From the NCBI GenBank assembly GCA_023091665.1, contig JALJCQ010000007.1, forward strand, positions 1,364,001 to 1,428,000: 64,000 nt of DNA. Direction: 5' to 3'. The DNA comes from Pythium myriotylum. Taxonomy: Eukaryota; Oomycota; Peronosporomycetes; Pythiales; Pythiaceae. Shown piece after piece: positions 40,789 to 52,600 of the stretch; within the stretch, counting starts at the first letter, position 1, and each line of letters starts with the position of its first letter. The position numbers and the translations under genes are program-made. Under the pieces are notes generated by a model. That model ran no database searches and was not told where the DNA came from. It saw only the letters and a program-made list of their open reading frames with translations.

Positions 40789-40980
40789 CCGAGCGTGTCC
40801 AATTAACAATCTAGCGAAGCGGACGAAGCTTGTTTCGAGTTCGCTGCGCTCGTGTGCAGTTCTCGCAGCATGGCTGAGGCCTCATTTTGAATTTCGATGC
40901 CCTTCGAGCACCCGCTTCGCACGTCTCCAATCGCTCTCTCGCTTTCTTCACATCTTCATTTCATTCGCCTTTTTATTTGT

Positions 40981-40986
40981 AATAAA
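40981..40986 (+). terminator. AATAAA polyadenylation signal
   Basis: A canonical hexamer 192 bp after the FHA-RING stop codon and 30 bp before the convergent end of the SulP gene, so the two transcripts probably overlap at their ends. Confidence 0.5.
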
Positions 40987-41016
40987 ACGGAGAGTCTCAA
41001 CTACAAGCTACAGTAC

Positions 41017-43995
41017 TTAGTCATCAGCCATGTTGGACTCCATCACACTGCGTGCCATAGTCTGGAGCATCGCTTGGTGGAATCGAGCAGCGATTCGAGG
41101 ATGATGGATCTGCATCTGCTTGTATTTGGACTTGCTCAGGAAGAAGAGGAAAGTCGTAGCCTTGGCCTCAGCAGTAAAATTGTGGCGTTTGTTCAAAATG
41201 AGCTCGCTTGCACCGATCATACCACCCTGGCACACTCGTAGAATCCGTTTGCGCCCAGAAAACCCAGGGCCCATACCCTCATGAACGCTAGACGGGAGGT
41301 ACACATCCACCTTGCCATAACCGACGAAGTAAGTTCCTGAGACGATCTGCCCGGCACTGTAAACGCACTCGCCGGCCTTTTTCACCACAGGCTCAATGTA
41401 GAGATCACCAATTGCCTTGGTGAGCACATCCTCATTATCGGAGCTATCCTCGTCAAGCTGGGGAAGCAGTTCGTCAAGTAGCTGCATGCTACACTTCGTT
41501 CGGTCCGTCTCATCTCTTGGTGCGCTCTCACTCAGGGGGAAGATGCCCTCTGCTACTAGAATTTCGTCCTCACACCACTCCAGAGCTTTGTCCAACGTCG
41601 CAAACACTAGTGACCCAAGCGCAAATTCGTCATCGCTGTCCTCATCAATGACGTCTACAATCACCTCGTGCACGCGCAAAAGCTTCTCGATGGCTGGTGG
41701 GACGTTGGAGAATATCAACACGATCCCATGTTGTGCCAAGAGCTGCTTGGTCGCATGGAAACAACTACGCACAGCTGTGGCATCCACACCACGTACTCGC
41801 TCGAAGTCAAGAATGAAGAAGCGCGTTCGCACGGCGTGAAGACTGACTTTGTTGCTACTCGCGTGGAACGCAGAAACCCCGTTTGCAGGGGTTCTCGAGT
41901 GGCGACTTGACTCAAGTGTCATGAGAGCATCTGGGTCTTCAACTGGCTGCGAGTTGTTTGGTCGAGAGGGAAGAGGGGGAGAAGAGAAGAATCCAACAGG
42001 TGCAGTCGAGTGAGGTGGTGCCAAGGCCTCGTTCGCATTCAGGAGCACGTGCTTCCGAACTTCCTCCATCATCTTGACAGAGCTGCCGAAGAAGATGAAC
42101 CCATCAAGCTCGAGCGTGACAATTGAAAGACGTTCGCGCTGTAGTAAATCTCGCTCGTGGAGGTTTCGTTCCACTCGACTGCGCTTCATCACGCGGCGAA
42201 CACTGGCGGCAGCGACGTAAGACCAAATGAAATTGAACGCTGCCACAATAATTCCCAACACAATTCCGACCTCTAGGTTGGAAACATTCATGACAATGAA
42301 CGTGAACCACACAACGAGGTACTCGCTCACGAGCATTTTGTGGCGAGCGTGCCACATCCACTCGCTCATGAGATCTGCTGCAATCATAGTCTGCAGAGCC
42401 CCAAAGAACATTTTCGGAACGTACGCAATGACGGAGAACGGGAGGAGTACGATCACTACCTCGAGCAACACGATGAGCACACCAGTGATACGCGAGTCAA
42501 GGTTGGCTCTCATCGTGAAGATTGTCTGCGAGAAGATATATGACCCAGTAAAACCGCCGGTGATCCCCGAAACCAAATTGGAGAGTCCAACAGTCTGAAG
42601 CTCGTGGTTGTGATCAAGAGGTGCACCAAGTGCCATTTCCACAGCCGCCACATCGAGTGATGACGAGAAGGCAACAACAAAGTACATGGCAATCCAAGTT
42701 GGTAGCTGAGGCAGTAAGTAGTGTGGGTCCATCAACTTGAAGTCGTAGAAGGTGTAGATCTCGAAAATGGATCTTGGTTGGTCTGGGTGCGGTGCAATCC
42801 ATCCTGCCGACCTCGCGTCTTCGAGCGAAATGCCGAACAGAAGCAGAACTGCATAAAATACAACGAGAATTGCGAACATGCACGCTGGAAGGATGGCAAC
42901 ATGGTTCGAGTGCGAGAGCACATAGAACACTACGAGTCCTGCAAGCACACCTGGAGTGACGAGCAGCAGGGATTCCGTGTTCATCAGCTCCACCCAGTCA
43001 CTTGGATCTTTAATGGACTTGTTGGACATCATGCTTAAACCGGCCTCTAGACAGTAGAAGCCGATAAACGCTAGATAACCTCCAACCACGGGCATGGGAA
43101 GATATTGAACAAAACTCGCGATCTTGAGCTTTCCGGTGATAATGAGTGCGACACCAAGAAGTGCGGTCGATGCTGCAAGCGTGAAGAGTGTGGTCGCGAT
43201 GACTTCTTCCATGGAGAATAATTCATTCTTTTTAGCGCGAAGTGCTTGCACAATGGACGACGCCATGGCCGAGAGGAATATGAGTCCAGCGTCTTGCACT
43301 TGACCGACCGCAAACGGCAGTGAGCTCGAGAAGGTAAAACACACTTGGTGGACGGCAGCAGACGTCAGCACGAGCTTGATGAGATCGGCCATGTACGGCT
43401 GGAACGCCGGGTCACGAAAGATGATTTGGGCGAAGCTGATCATGACAGGAATGCAGATCGTCGTGTTGAGCAGGCCATAGAGACCGATCTTGACGGCCTT
43501 CCCTCTCGCATCAAGCGCATCGGACGCAGTCATAGGGTTGCCTGCAATGTGGACGATCGGCAGCGTCTCTTCCGCGGACTCTGGCGGCGCGTCTCCGCGA
43601 GCGCCTCCGCGACCAAGCAGCCTCGAAAACTGGTAGGAATGCTTGGGCGTTCGGAGGTGGTCGCGCCCCGAGGCCGACGCCGGTGGCTTGGCGTTGCTGG
43701 CGGGTTTCGCGGAGAGCGGCGGCTTGCGCACGTGGAGATGCGCGGGCACGGACCCGTAGCTCGAGCTCGTGGCGTGGACGGGCGACTCGGCGGCACGCGC
43801 CGCGCGCGACAAGCGAGCCATGCGCGGCGTGCGCGCAGTGGCGCCGGTCGAGTCCATCGGTGGCGTGCGGGAGGGGGAAGAGTGGGCGGCGGAAGCAGGA
43901 ATGGACGGTGCTCGCGTGCGTCTGTCACACGTGAACGTCGGGAACAAAGGCAGCGCATGCTGGTCAAGAGTGGAGCCATTCGTCAAGAGCTCCAC
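41017..43995 (-). CDS. SulP-family anion transporter with STAS and cNMP-binding-like tail
   Basis: A single exon of 992 codons. The first ~145 residues are a disordered, Ala/Arg/Ser-rich cytosolic leader. About ten to twelve membrane helices follow with SulP character (YGLLNTTICIPVMISFAQII, ALGAPLDHNHELQTVGLSNL, GITGGFTGSYIFSQT). A STAS domain comes next (LSIVTLELDGFIFFGSSVKM, then FILDFERVRGVDATAVRS), split by a Ser/Pro insert. The end (~860-975) is a cyclic-nucleotide-binding-like fold (AGQIVSGTYFVGYGKVDVYL, CQGGMIGASELIL) lacking the full phosphate cassette, so nucleotide binding is doubtful. SulP-STAS-cNMP chains resemble yeast and algal proteins linked to vacuolar amino-acid or sulfate transport. 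Met47 (MDSTGATARTPRM) is an alternative start. Confidence 0.9.
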   Translation of the reverse strand: MELLTNGSTLDQHALPLFPTFTCDRRTRAPSIPASAAHSSPSRTPPMDSTGATARTPRMARLSRAARAAESPVHATSSSYGSVPAHLHVRKPPLSAKPASNAKPPASASGRDHLRTPKHSYQFSRLLGRGGARGDAPPESAEETLPIVHIAGNPMTASDALDARGKAVKIGLYGLLNTTICIPVMISFAQIIFRDPAFQPYMADLIKLVLTSAAVHQVCFTFSSSLPFAVGQVQDAGLIFLSAMASSIVQALRAKKNELFSMEEVIATTLFTLAASTALLGVALIITGKLKIASFVQYLPMPVVGGYLAFIGFYCLEAGLSMMSNKSIKDPSDWVELMNTESLLLVTPGVLAGLVVFYVLSHSNHVAILPACMFAILVVFYAVLLLFGISLEDARSAGWIAPHPDQPRSIFEIYTFYDFKLMDPHYLLPQLPTWIAMYFVVAFSSSLDVAAVEMALGAPLDHNHELQTVGLSNLVSGITGGFTGSYIFSQTIFTMRANLDSRITGVLIVLLEVVIVLLPFSVIAYVPKMFFGALQTMIAADLMSEWMWHARHKMLVSEYLVVWFTFIVMNVSNLEVGIVLGIIVAAFNFIWSYVAAASVRRVMKRSRVERNLHERDLLQRERLSIVTLELDGFIFFGSSVKMMEEVRKHVLLNANEALAPPHSTAPVGFFSSPPLPSRPNNSQPVEDPDALMTLESSRHSRTPANGVSAFHASSNKVSLHAVRTRFFILDFERVRGVDATAVRSCFHATKQLLAQHGIVLIFSNVPPAIEKLLRVHEVIVDVIDEDSDDEFALGSLVFATLDKALEWCEDEILVAEGIFPLSESAPRDETDRTKCSMQLLDELLPQLDEDSSDNEDVLTKAIGDLYIEPVVKKAGECVYSAGQIVSGTYFVGYGKVDVYLPSSVHEGMGPGFSGRKRILRVCQGGMIGASELILNKRHNFTAEAKATTFLFFLSKSKYKQMQIHHPRIAARFHQAMLQTMARSVMESNMADD

Positions 43996-44246
43996 TGATG
44001 TGGTCCACCCAGTTGAACATCCGGATGGCGCAGAATAGAAGCCCCCGTCTCTCGCCCGAAACAGATCCCGCTATACAGTCTTGTAACCGGATCGAGGTGT
44101 ATAGTCGCAGTAGTACTGTAAGAAACATCTCGTATTGTTCTAGGTTGGACAGTACTCTTCTTGTTGTTGGCGGCAACTTGAACCCGTTCCGAACGAGTGA
44201 CTCTGGCCGTGGATGCACGACCAGTGGGCGGCATTGAGCTGCACGG

Positions 44247-47241
44247 ATGGCTGCTCCGCGACGCTCAGTCGGCTCGTCTGACAGCCGAATCGCGCCGCCG
44301 TCGCCTCGTGGCCTCGCGAGCGCGAGGCATGCGGAATTGGCCGCGCGCCAGGACCGCGAGGCCGGCGAAAGCAGCAACGACGTGCTGGACGCCGACGGAG
44401 CTCTTGCTGCTGACGACGCGGACGACGATGACGACGACGACGAAGAGGTTACGACGCAGGTGTTCGAGGTCGAGCTCAGTGGCGGCTCTTCTCCGTGGGC
44501 GACCGCGTTCCTCGAGTGTGCATCCGAAGGCGACTTGGCAACGCTCACTAAGCTCCTCGATGACGGCAAAGTTGATCTCAACGACGTGGACGTGGACGGA
44601 TTCACTGCGCTTATGATCGCATCCGCAGAAGCCCAGAACGAAGTTGCAATGGAGCTGCTACGTCGCGGTGCGGACGTGTCGATTCGCACACACGAGATGC
44701 GGTCGACAGCACTTCACTTTGCGGCAAAGGTGGGTCGAACGAGTGCCTTAATGATGATGGAGGAGTCGGCCCTTTATCGTGGCTTAACGTGACTATGATG
44801 AGTGGCAGAGTGGGGCAGCGCAAGTTGTCGCGGCAATCTGCGAGCAGGATCCGCAGCGGGTCGACGCGCAGAATCTTGACGGTGGTAAGAGGACGTACAC
44901 TTGTTAGTGACGACTTCCGGCGGTCGTAACTCATCCCCAACGCATACAGACACACCACTCGTATGGGCGTGCACTGAAGGCCGCGTCGACGCTGTGCGTG
45001 TTCTTTTAGACCACAATGCGAATGTGAATGTCGTGAGCCACCGTGCGATGTCTGCGCTCATTTGCGCAGTCATGCTTCGGGAAGACGACGGATCGGATGA
45101 TGATAGTAACGAATTCGAAGACGTTGCTGCGTCTGATGGAGACCGCGCTGAGATTGTTCGCTTACTGCTGAGGAGGTAAGGTCTCGTACGATGAGACGCT
45201 CGCTTGCGCCTAATCGTCTACCATAGGAACCACAAGCTTGTGAATTACCAAGACCGAGATGGTAGCACGGCGATGCATTTGGCTGCCTCTCACGGCTACA
45301 TAGAGTGTGTCAAGGCCCTCCTCGAGTTCGGTGCAGACATCACGCTTCGAAATGCAATTGGTCAAACTCCGCTCGAAGAGGCCGAAGAGACGGGTATCAA
45401 GGCAACGAGCGGCAAATGCGTCGTGTATCTTCGTGAGATATGGAAAAGATTGGAAGAAGAAGCGGCTGCGCGAATGATGGCAATGCTCGAGATGGAGGAA
45501 TCTTCAGCTCAATCCACCCAAGCTCGCACAAAGAAGACGAACAAGAAGAAGCAAAAGAAGATAAAGCAGCGGCGAACCACGAAGGCCAACATTTCCCCAG
45601 CAAACCTGGAAGAGAAGGCCAAACATGAGAAGGGAAACAGTTCGAGTGGTGAAGGGAGTTCTGGCGATGAAGCCGATGTTAACCGCGTGATTGCGCAGAC
45701 TTTGGGTGGTGGAAGTGAGAGGCAGGTCTCAGAGGATCTCGGATCCGGAGAGCACATAGAAGATGAATTGCCAGACGCTGTCCAGGATGGGGTGTGGACC
45801 ACAGTTGGTCGTAAGCATAATCATTATCTCTCGCAACGCGCTTCAGCAGTGTCATCCGCTGTGAACGCGAATGATGTTGAGAATGAAAATTGCCGCGGGA
45901 TCACGAGAGGTCCACACGAGAAGAGTAGGTACCTTGCAGATCACATGACCTGAACTTTTCTGATGAGTCAACGTTAGAACTAACAGATTACCCAATGTCG
46001 GAGTCTCTGCAGCCAACATCGGAACCGTGTGATGATGGTCGTGTTTCGTCATTATCAGCAAAACAGAGTCCTCAGCCCTCGGATATGAAGCTAACAGAGC
46101 AGCATTTATTGTCGCCGAAGGGTACCTCCTTTTCTCTTGAGCTGTCTGTGACCGGAGGCTAACTTATTGGTGCTGTGTTGAAGTTGCTCCTGCTCAAGGC
46201 AAGCAGAGCACTACTCAAGTAACCACGAACACTCGTGAAGCTCAAACTACACGTCCCCTCAATCCACCGTCACCCACCCGACAATCAACTTCACACCCTA
46301 TGAACAGCCCTTTCAGCACTTTCCAAACTGTGCACAGCTCCAACAGGCTATACGAGCGGTACAGCCGTTCGACTGATGTTTCAGCAGAAGCAGTTAACCG
46401 TTTTCACGGTAACACGACCGCAACTGGCATCGATGTGGCTTTCACTCTCTGGCGCGGATCATCCATTCAGCGCGGTCTCAACATTCCACTCTCAATTGGC
46501 CAAACGACACCGCATAGTCTGGATCATGTATCCGCTCAAGTTGCGAACAATGCATCATCTGGGGCAATATGGAGATACACATCCCCAACTGTACAGGCAC
46601 CGTATGACCGGAGCTCAGGCTTTTCTAACAGGAGGTGGGCTTGGACCGATCGCCCAGGAGTAAGGACACCTGACGCAGCTCTGGACCAAGTATTGCGATC
46701 ACTATCGTGCGGATTGTGCGGTGAACTTACGGTTGAGAACCTTCAGTGTGAGAGCAAGAACCAAGCAAACGGAGAAAAATGCTACCAGCTTTATTGTGTG
46801 ACGTGCTTGGCAAGAGCACAGGGGCTTAGAGAAGGCACAAACGTACAATGTGTTAAATGTCGCTCCAAGCTTGACTCACGCACAATGCAGCGAAATGATT
46901 TCGCAAGAGGTCAAGCTGTAGCGCTGGCCTCATCAACGAGTCAGCATTTTCCTCAACACCTACACCGTGACTACGCGCAAATGCGTGCACTCATGAATAG
47001 CACGAGCGATCGTGTGCAAGCCGCAGATATTGATCCGTTTTATCTAGTACCAGGAGCCAATCTATCTTCTCTCAGTGTCGGCCAGCTTGACGCCGTAGAG
47101 GAGGTTCATCTGGCTGCTCTTCATGCGATCACTCGGGCACGAGTCGAGAATGCCCGCGCGGTGGAGCGGTTGCGCTTTGAGGAATGGCTTAAGACTCAGC
47201 GAGATGTGTACCAGTTCTCTCATCAGTCTCCGCCGACTTGA
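44247..47241 (+). CDS. Ankyrin-repeat protein with C-terminal Cys8 zinc finger (891 aa)
   Basis: Six exons (44247-44729, 44809-44884, 44950-45175, 45227-45924, 45987-46121, 46184-47241) join in phase. After an acidic N-terminal run (seven Asp), ankyrin repeats fill residues ~85-320 (DGFTALMIASAEAQNEVAME, TPLVWACTEGRVDAVRVLL, STAMHLAASHGYIECVKALL). A long charged and Ser-rich linker follows, with a Lys cluster (KKTNKKKQKKIKQRR) that could be a nuclear signal. The end carries a zinc finger of pattern C-x2-C-x9-C-x10-C-x4-C-x2-C-x14-C-x2-C, with CGLCGE first and CVKCRS last; it resembles treble-clef or RING-like folds but has no histidine ligand. Partner and function are unknown. The five introns are 51-79 bp. 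Confidence 0.8.
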
Positions 47242-47336
47242 GAAGAGAAGGAGGTTGAATATCAGATAAACTAATAGAAGATAACGACGGCACGGTGCGG
47301 AAATGTCATCATACTAAAGAAGCACCATTGCCGTAT

Positions 47337-49097
47337 TCATGCATGGAGGGCCGGCGGCATGGAAATTCCAACGTTCCCATTGTCGCAACTTGGGTCGAGC
47401 TGGCTCCCGCACAACTCTTGAAGCATCTTGAGCTGCCTCTCTGCCTTCTCGCGCTTGATCGCGGCAGTTTTTTCGTGGACTTTGTCCATCAAGTAACGGA
47501 TAGCAACGACGTACCAGTCTCGCTGCTGCTCACTCGTAGTCTCAATGTCCAGTGTGCGCGTGGGTGTAACAAGAGAGAAGCACCGCGTCGCCGCCCTTGC
47601 AGTAGTGAGGCCGGTGCTGCGACTGCGCTGAAAGACCTGAGTGACTTGACCCAACTCGATCGTCACGATTTCCTCGAGTTGGATCGTGTCGCCCGTGCGT
47701 CCTTGCCACGAGATTTCTCCATAGCGGTTGATGAAGAGCCTCGTTTTGTGGGGACGACCCCGTCGCCCGTGCTTCCAGACGGCAATTGTTTCCAACTTCT
47801 TCATGATTGACAACTCTACTTGCTGAGCTACTTGCTTCTCGTGCTCCCTTGCCAATTCGACGAGGAAGTTGAAGCTTCGGAAGAGCCATTCTCGCTCGGC
47901 CGTGCTGCGCGCCTTGATGTCGAACGTTCGCTTGGCAGTCACAAGTGACAGCGTACACTTGGCGTCCTGCAGCCGCAGTGTTCCTTTCTGCAGGGCCTTG
48001 ACGAGCACATCAGTGGTAGGCCCTACGCGAATGTCGATGATCTCGCTCAGAGAGAAGCTCTTCTTGGCCGTGTGCTTCTTGGACGAGAGCAGCTTGGCCG
48101 ATGTCCACTTGAACGTATCGCCGTTCTCAATCATGAGGTGCGTGAGGTGTGGCTTGCCCTTACGCCCAAACTTAAGAACCGACGTGCCGCATACGCACTG
48201 CATCGCGACACGGTACTCTGTCATCTTGCGCTGGAAGAGCTTCTCTTGGGCTTGCTTCAGTCGGCTCCGCGCCTCGGCCTCCCGACGAACATACGCGCAG
48301 ATTGCAAACCGCACACTCAGCGCCTCGGCACTCGATATGGTCGAGACTCGGCGAGCCTCACGCACGAGGAGGAGGAAGTACGCTGCCCATTTGGTTGCAC
48401 GGACCTCGAAGACGTACACGCGCAAGAGCTGGCGGATGTACTGCCTTGCGACGCGGAGTGATGAGGACGAGAGCAACGAGCAAACCGTACGAGCATCAGG
48501 CACGACGTCCCTTGGGACCACACTTACAGCGCCTTCTTGTGTCAAGTCGGCATCACTGGCTGCCGTGGTTGCGATGTCCGGAGACGCGCCGATGTCGAAC
48601 TCGACCGACTCTGGCGCCAGAACGACCGAGTCGCGCCACGTGCCGAGAGTGAAGGACGACCGCTGATCGTCATGCTCGTCCACTTCGTCGTCGAGTCGGA
48701 GGGGCGCGTTCGCACGGCTGCTGCAGTTTCGACCGGAGCTCTGTCGTCGCGCGGCTGTCCTCGGTGTCACAGGGATCGCGAGGGAGACGTTGGCGCGTCC
48801 ACCTGGCGACTGGCAGAGCGTGGCGTGGCCATATCTCCGGGGCACGGCGTTTGCGCTCTGCTCCTGTGCGTCAAGGGCTATGGGCACGGTATGCGCACCT
48901 CGAGCTTTGAGCTGCTTGCGATGACTGTCGGCGGTGACTTTGCCTGAAGCCACGTCGCTCTGGTCGGCCGACTTGGTGCGGATGCGTCGGAAGAGGTGGT
49001 CGAGTGAGAAGCGCGACTTGGCAGTCGACGAACCCACCGCCGCGTGTCGCTGCGGCTGCGAGCCGCTGCCCGTGCTCTCGAGGCGACGAGTCAGCAT
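47337..49097 (-). CDS. Protein with tandem PH-like domains (586 aa)
   Basis: A single exon. The N-terminal ~190 residues are disordered. A helical, basic segment follows (RQYIRQLLRVYVFEVRATKW to RREAEARSRLKQAQEK). Then come two homologous PH-like domains of ~110 residues. The first has LKFGRKGKPHLTHLMIENG, SLSEIIDIRVGPTTDV and AEREWLFRSFNFLV. The second has VWKHGRRGRPHKTRLFINR, QLEEIVTIELGQVTQVF and QQRDWYVVAIRYLM. The pattern (basic first hairpin, EI-x-x-I-x-x-G, final helix with W) is that of PH domains of the PLC/RCC1-linked type, which bind phosphoinositides. The likely role is a membrane-recruited adaptor. Internal duplication of the domain is evident from the matching motifs. Confidence 0.8.
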   Translation of the reverse strand: MLTRRLESTGSGSQPQRHAAVGSSTAKSRFSLDHLFRRIRTKSADQSDVASGKVTADSHRKQLKARGAHTVPIALDAQEQSANAVPRRYGHATLCQSPGGRANVSLAIPVTPRTAARRQSSGRNCSSRANAPLRLDDEVDEHDDQRSSFTLGTWRDSVVLAPESVEFDIGASPDIATTAASDADLTQEGAVSVVPRDVVPDARTVCSLLSSSSLRVARQYIRQLLRVYVFEVRATKWAAYFLLLVREARRVSTISSAEALSVRFAICAYVRREAEARSRLKQAQEKLFQRKMTEYRVAMQCVCGTSVLKFGRKGKPHLTHLMIENGDTFKWTSAKLLSSKKHTAKKSFSLSEIIDIRVGPTTDVLVKALQKGTLRLQDAKCTLSLVTAKRTFDIKARSTAEREWLFRSFNFLVELAREHEKQVAQQVELSIMKKLETIAVWKHGRRGRPHKTRLFINRYGEISWQGRTGDTIQLEEIVTIELGQVTQVFQRSRSTGLTTARAATRCFSLVTPTRTLDIETTSEQQRDWYVVAIRYLMDKVHEKTAAIKREKAERQLKMLQELCGSQLDPSCDNGNVGISMPPALHA

Positions 49098-49623
49098 ACG
49101 TCACGGACTGTCGCGATGTGGGGCGATCTTCTCGCGTCGGGAAGGAGCCGTCCGCAGAGGCAATGAGCGGCTCCTGGGCGATGTTGAAGAAGGAAGAAGG
49201 AAGAAGAGCCGAGAAGCGTCCAGAGCCAGCGCCGCTTCGGCCAGCGCGACAGATGTAGAAGTGGCAGCGACTGGCTGCAGTCGATGAGCGCGCGAGATGG
49301 GATCGCGCGTAAAAGCTCTTCTTCCTCCGGACTCATGGGCAAGTGCGAAACCTTCGCCCGAGTCTTTATTCGGATTCGCTGCTGGCCCCAACGCGGCTGC
49401 GTCGCACGCGCGAGCTGCCAGAGGCGAGCGAGAGATATCTGAGGACGTGGGAGAGGGCGAAGGCTGCGCTGACGAGCAGCTACCTCGCGTAGCTGAGACC
49501 TCGAGAGCCAGACGGCAACCCACCTCATCTGGTGATGGGCCACGATACTCGATAGAAAATGATGCAGACTTTTTCTGTACTGGTACTACATGCTGCCGAG
49601 TCGGCAGGATTTGTGGCTGACAC
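49098..49623. other. Intergenic, promoter of PH-like gene and 3' end of GP63 gene
   Basis: About 525 bp. Long GC-rich frames cross it on both strands but are shadows. No separate element was found. Confidence 0.5.
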
Positions 49624-52600
49624 CTACGGCTTGGTGGGCTGGCCCAGCTCGATGTCGCTCGCTGTCGTGGATGTTGCCGTGTCGGCAGACGGCTCGCCCG
49701 GGACTCTTCTCTGTCGACGCCTCCACCACGCAGAGAAGCCGCCGACGCACAGTACGAGCAACACGACGACGACCACGACGACGCCCCCGGGTGTCCTGAA
49801 GAGCCAGTTAAAGACGACTCGAGTCGAAGACGACTTGTGCAGTCGTATCTGGGAGGTCGCGGCCGTGTGGGCACCAGACACCTCCGCCGAGAGCGTGAAT
49901 TTCGTAGGTGCGTTTCCAAGAAGGCGAAGGGAGTGCTGCGTGTGAAGCAGTGAGCGCCGCTTGGCCAAGCCGTGGTCCACGCGAGTCTTGTCCAGTGGCT
50001 CGCTGTAGACGACGACCCAGAAGGAGCCTGTGGCGGATGCGCGGTCCAGCTCAACAACACACTCGCCAGTCACACTGGAAGTGTTCCAATCCGAGATGAA
50101 GGTGAAGTCGTAAAGCGAGCGAGGCAGAGTCTCGCTGACGAAAACACGTGGCGCCAGAGCCCACAACGACGTGGAGGCGTCGAGTGCACGAACTCGAACT
50201 CGCACGATGGAGTCACCGGCGAGGGAATATGCAGGGAGTCGGAAGATCCTGACCTCGCTGTCTGGCAGTGAGAACGTGGCGTTACACGCCACACAGAGAT
50301 CAGAGACGTTGGTGGACGCGCTCCAAAGGTGGGGAGCCTGAAGTAAACGCGGAGACTCACAGCGTAGCCCAACCCATGCCTGGTCGCACTGGCATTTCGG
50401 AGAACCCGCGGGATCTTCTTCTTCCGTAGTGTTGTGATTCGTAGAGCAGCGGCCGTGCGCACCGCAGTTAGAGTTGATCTTGTCTGGTGCACAAATTGAC
50501 GACAAGAACATTGCAGCGGCGATGCGGAACAACTCGACTTGCACTCGGTACTGCACTTGCCGTTTCGAGTAGTCTCGGTTGTAAACGGCGACCTTGTAGC
50601 AGCCAGTGGGCGAGGAATCGGCAGAGCAAAGCCCGTCCACAACGAGTGAGACGGACTGAGTTGAACGCTGTCGCGACACGCTGTCAAAGTCCACGAAGCT
50701 TTGGGTTGTTAGTGATGGAAAACCGTCGTCGTGCGGGCTGCGCACGAACAAAACAGGCAGGGTCGTCGTCGGATCGCTATCGATGATCAAGCGGAACTGG
50801 ACTGCCTGGACGTCAGGATCGCCCACGTCAAAAGCATAATACTCCCATTCCCCCGCGCCAAGCACTTCGACTACTGGCGATTCGTAAGCGACATATGATG
50901 TGGCATCGCGAATGGTCGAGTCATTTGACGATGCGCCAGAAGATGTGTCTAGCACTTTCGAGGGAGGCGGCGAGAGCACGGCGCTCTTGGTGGAGTAATC
51001 GCAGAACTCACCGAAAAACCCATCGAGGCACGAGCAGATCTGAATCGACCGGAAGCTGCAAACACTTCCATTTGCACAAACGACAGAGTTGCCGAGGCTC
51101 GCACAGTCCCCCATTGGCTCGACGCTCAGCGTGTACGATAGTGACGCGGTTGCGTAAGCGCTGTTGAACACGCCGATATAATACACGTCTGTACTCAGCG
51201 TTCCCGCCGCCCGAGAAAGGACTATTTTTCGCGTCGCGGATCCAAACATCCATCCTTCTGTATCCATGAAGTCGACTATAGAAGACGCCGACGCCGCACT
51301 CGCACTGAACGTGATTTGGTTCGAATTCACGAGGAGAACAGACGGTAGTTTGCCTCTACTGACAAAGAGCATGGTATCCGAGTTCTCGGACCGGATAGTG
51401 AGGACAGTTGCAAGCATCTCCCAGTCATCGAGGACTTCGAAAGAATACAACGCCCACGCGTTTACGTCTAGCGCTTGATCGTCCCCCGACACGGTGGAGG
51501 AGTAAGGAGGAGCGATTTCTTGTACAAATGATATCGAGGGGAGGAGCTCTTTGCACATAGCTTGATCTGGCGTAGGATTTACATATGAAAATGCAGGATC
51601 ACAAACACAGCGTGGTGTGTCGATAACTTCATCGACATGGCAGACACCGTTGCCGTAACACTCTGGGATCTGCTGGAGCGTCCCATTTCTGACAGGAACA
51701 AACGTTGTTCCTGTCGTACTCGAGCTTCCGCTAGTCGAGGTGCCCCTCAAGAGTTTATAGGCCGTTTGGGGTGTACAAGTGCCGAGGTCGTGGCAATCGG
51801 GGCCGCACTTTGGGATACTACAGTCATCGCCAGTCCAGTAACGATCGCAAGTACAAACCCCCGGGTAGTTCTAGACACAACAACATTAGTCTTGACATAG
51901 GATGCCACTGACAGTTACTCACGAGTCCGCAAGATCCGTGGTCGAAGCAAGTGACGTTCTTGCACTTATCTGTCATCACAGAGATACTGAACTCTCCACC
52001 GACGTATCCAAATACTGATACGTAGAAATATCCCGGTGTTTCGAGCATGTAAGCTGATGATGGCCTCGCGCAAAAGCGAAACGAGTCATTCAGACTACGC
52101 GGAAACGCACCAAGACTACCGCACAAATTGATCTCGTCGCGATTTCCGATGGAGAAGTCGCTAACAAAAAGAGTGTACTTCGCACTCAAAGATGTCGGAA
52201 AGGGCTCATTGAAGGACCCGTACAAATCCACGTCGACGCCTACATTATTCGCGTACTGAACGCTAACTGTAACGTCGTATGTGCTTGACTGGAGGTAGAT
52301 CTTGTAGAACCTATATTCCTTATCCGCAACGGTGTCGTTTATTGGTTCAACGTCCTCCCAAAGTTCCGTCGTTAGAGGCTCCGAGGTTTTCGAGCAGTTG
52401 ACACCAGAATACCCTCGGTCACATGTGCAACCTCCCGTGGTGCAGTCACAATTTCCGAAGGGCCCACAGGTTGTTGAGGAACACCCCGGCACACATTCAC
52501 ACGCTTTGCCGGAAAATCCGTTCTTGCATTCGCAGTGCCCAAAGGCACGATTGCAAAAGCCGTGCCCTGAACACTCACTTGTGTTCTTACCGCCGGATTG

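Noticed and set aside
49101..50060. 319-codon minus-strand open frame
   Set aside because: It overlaps the last part of GP63 copy B in another frame, and its composition (S, R, P, T) is that of a shadow frame.
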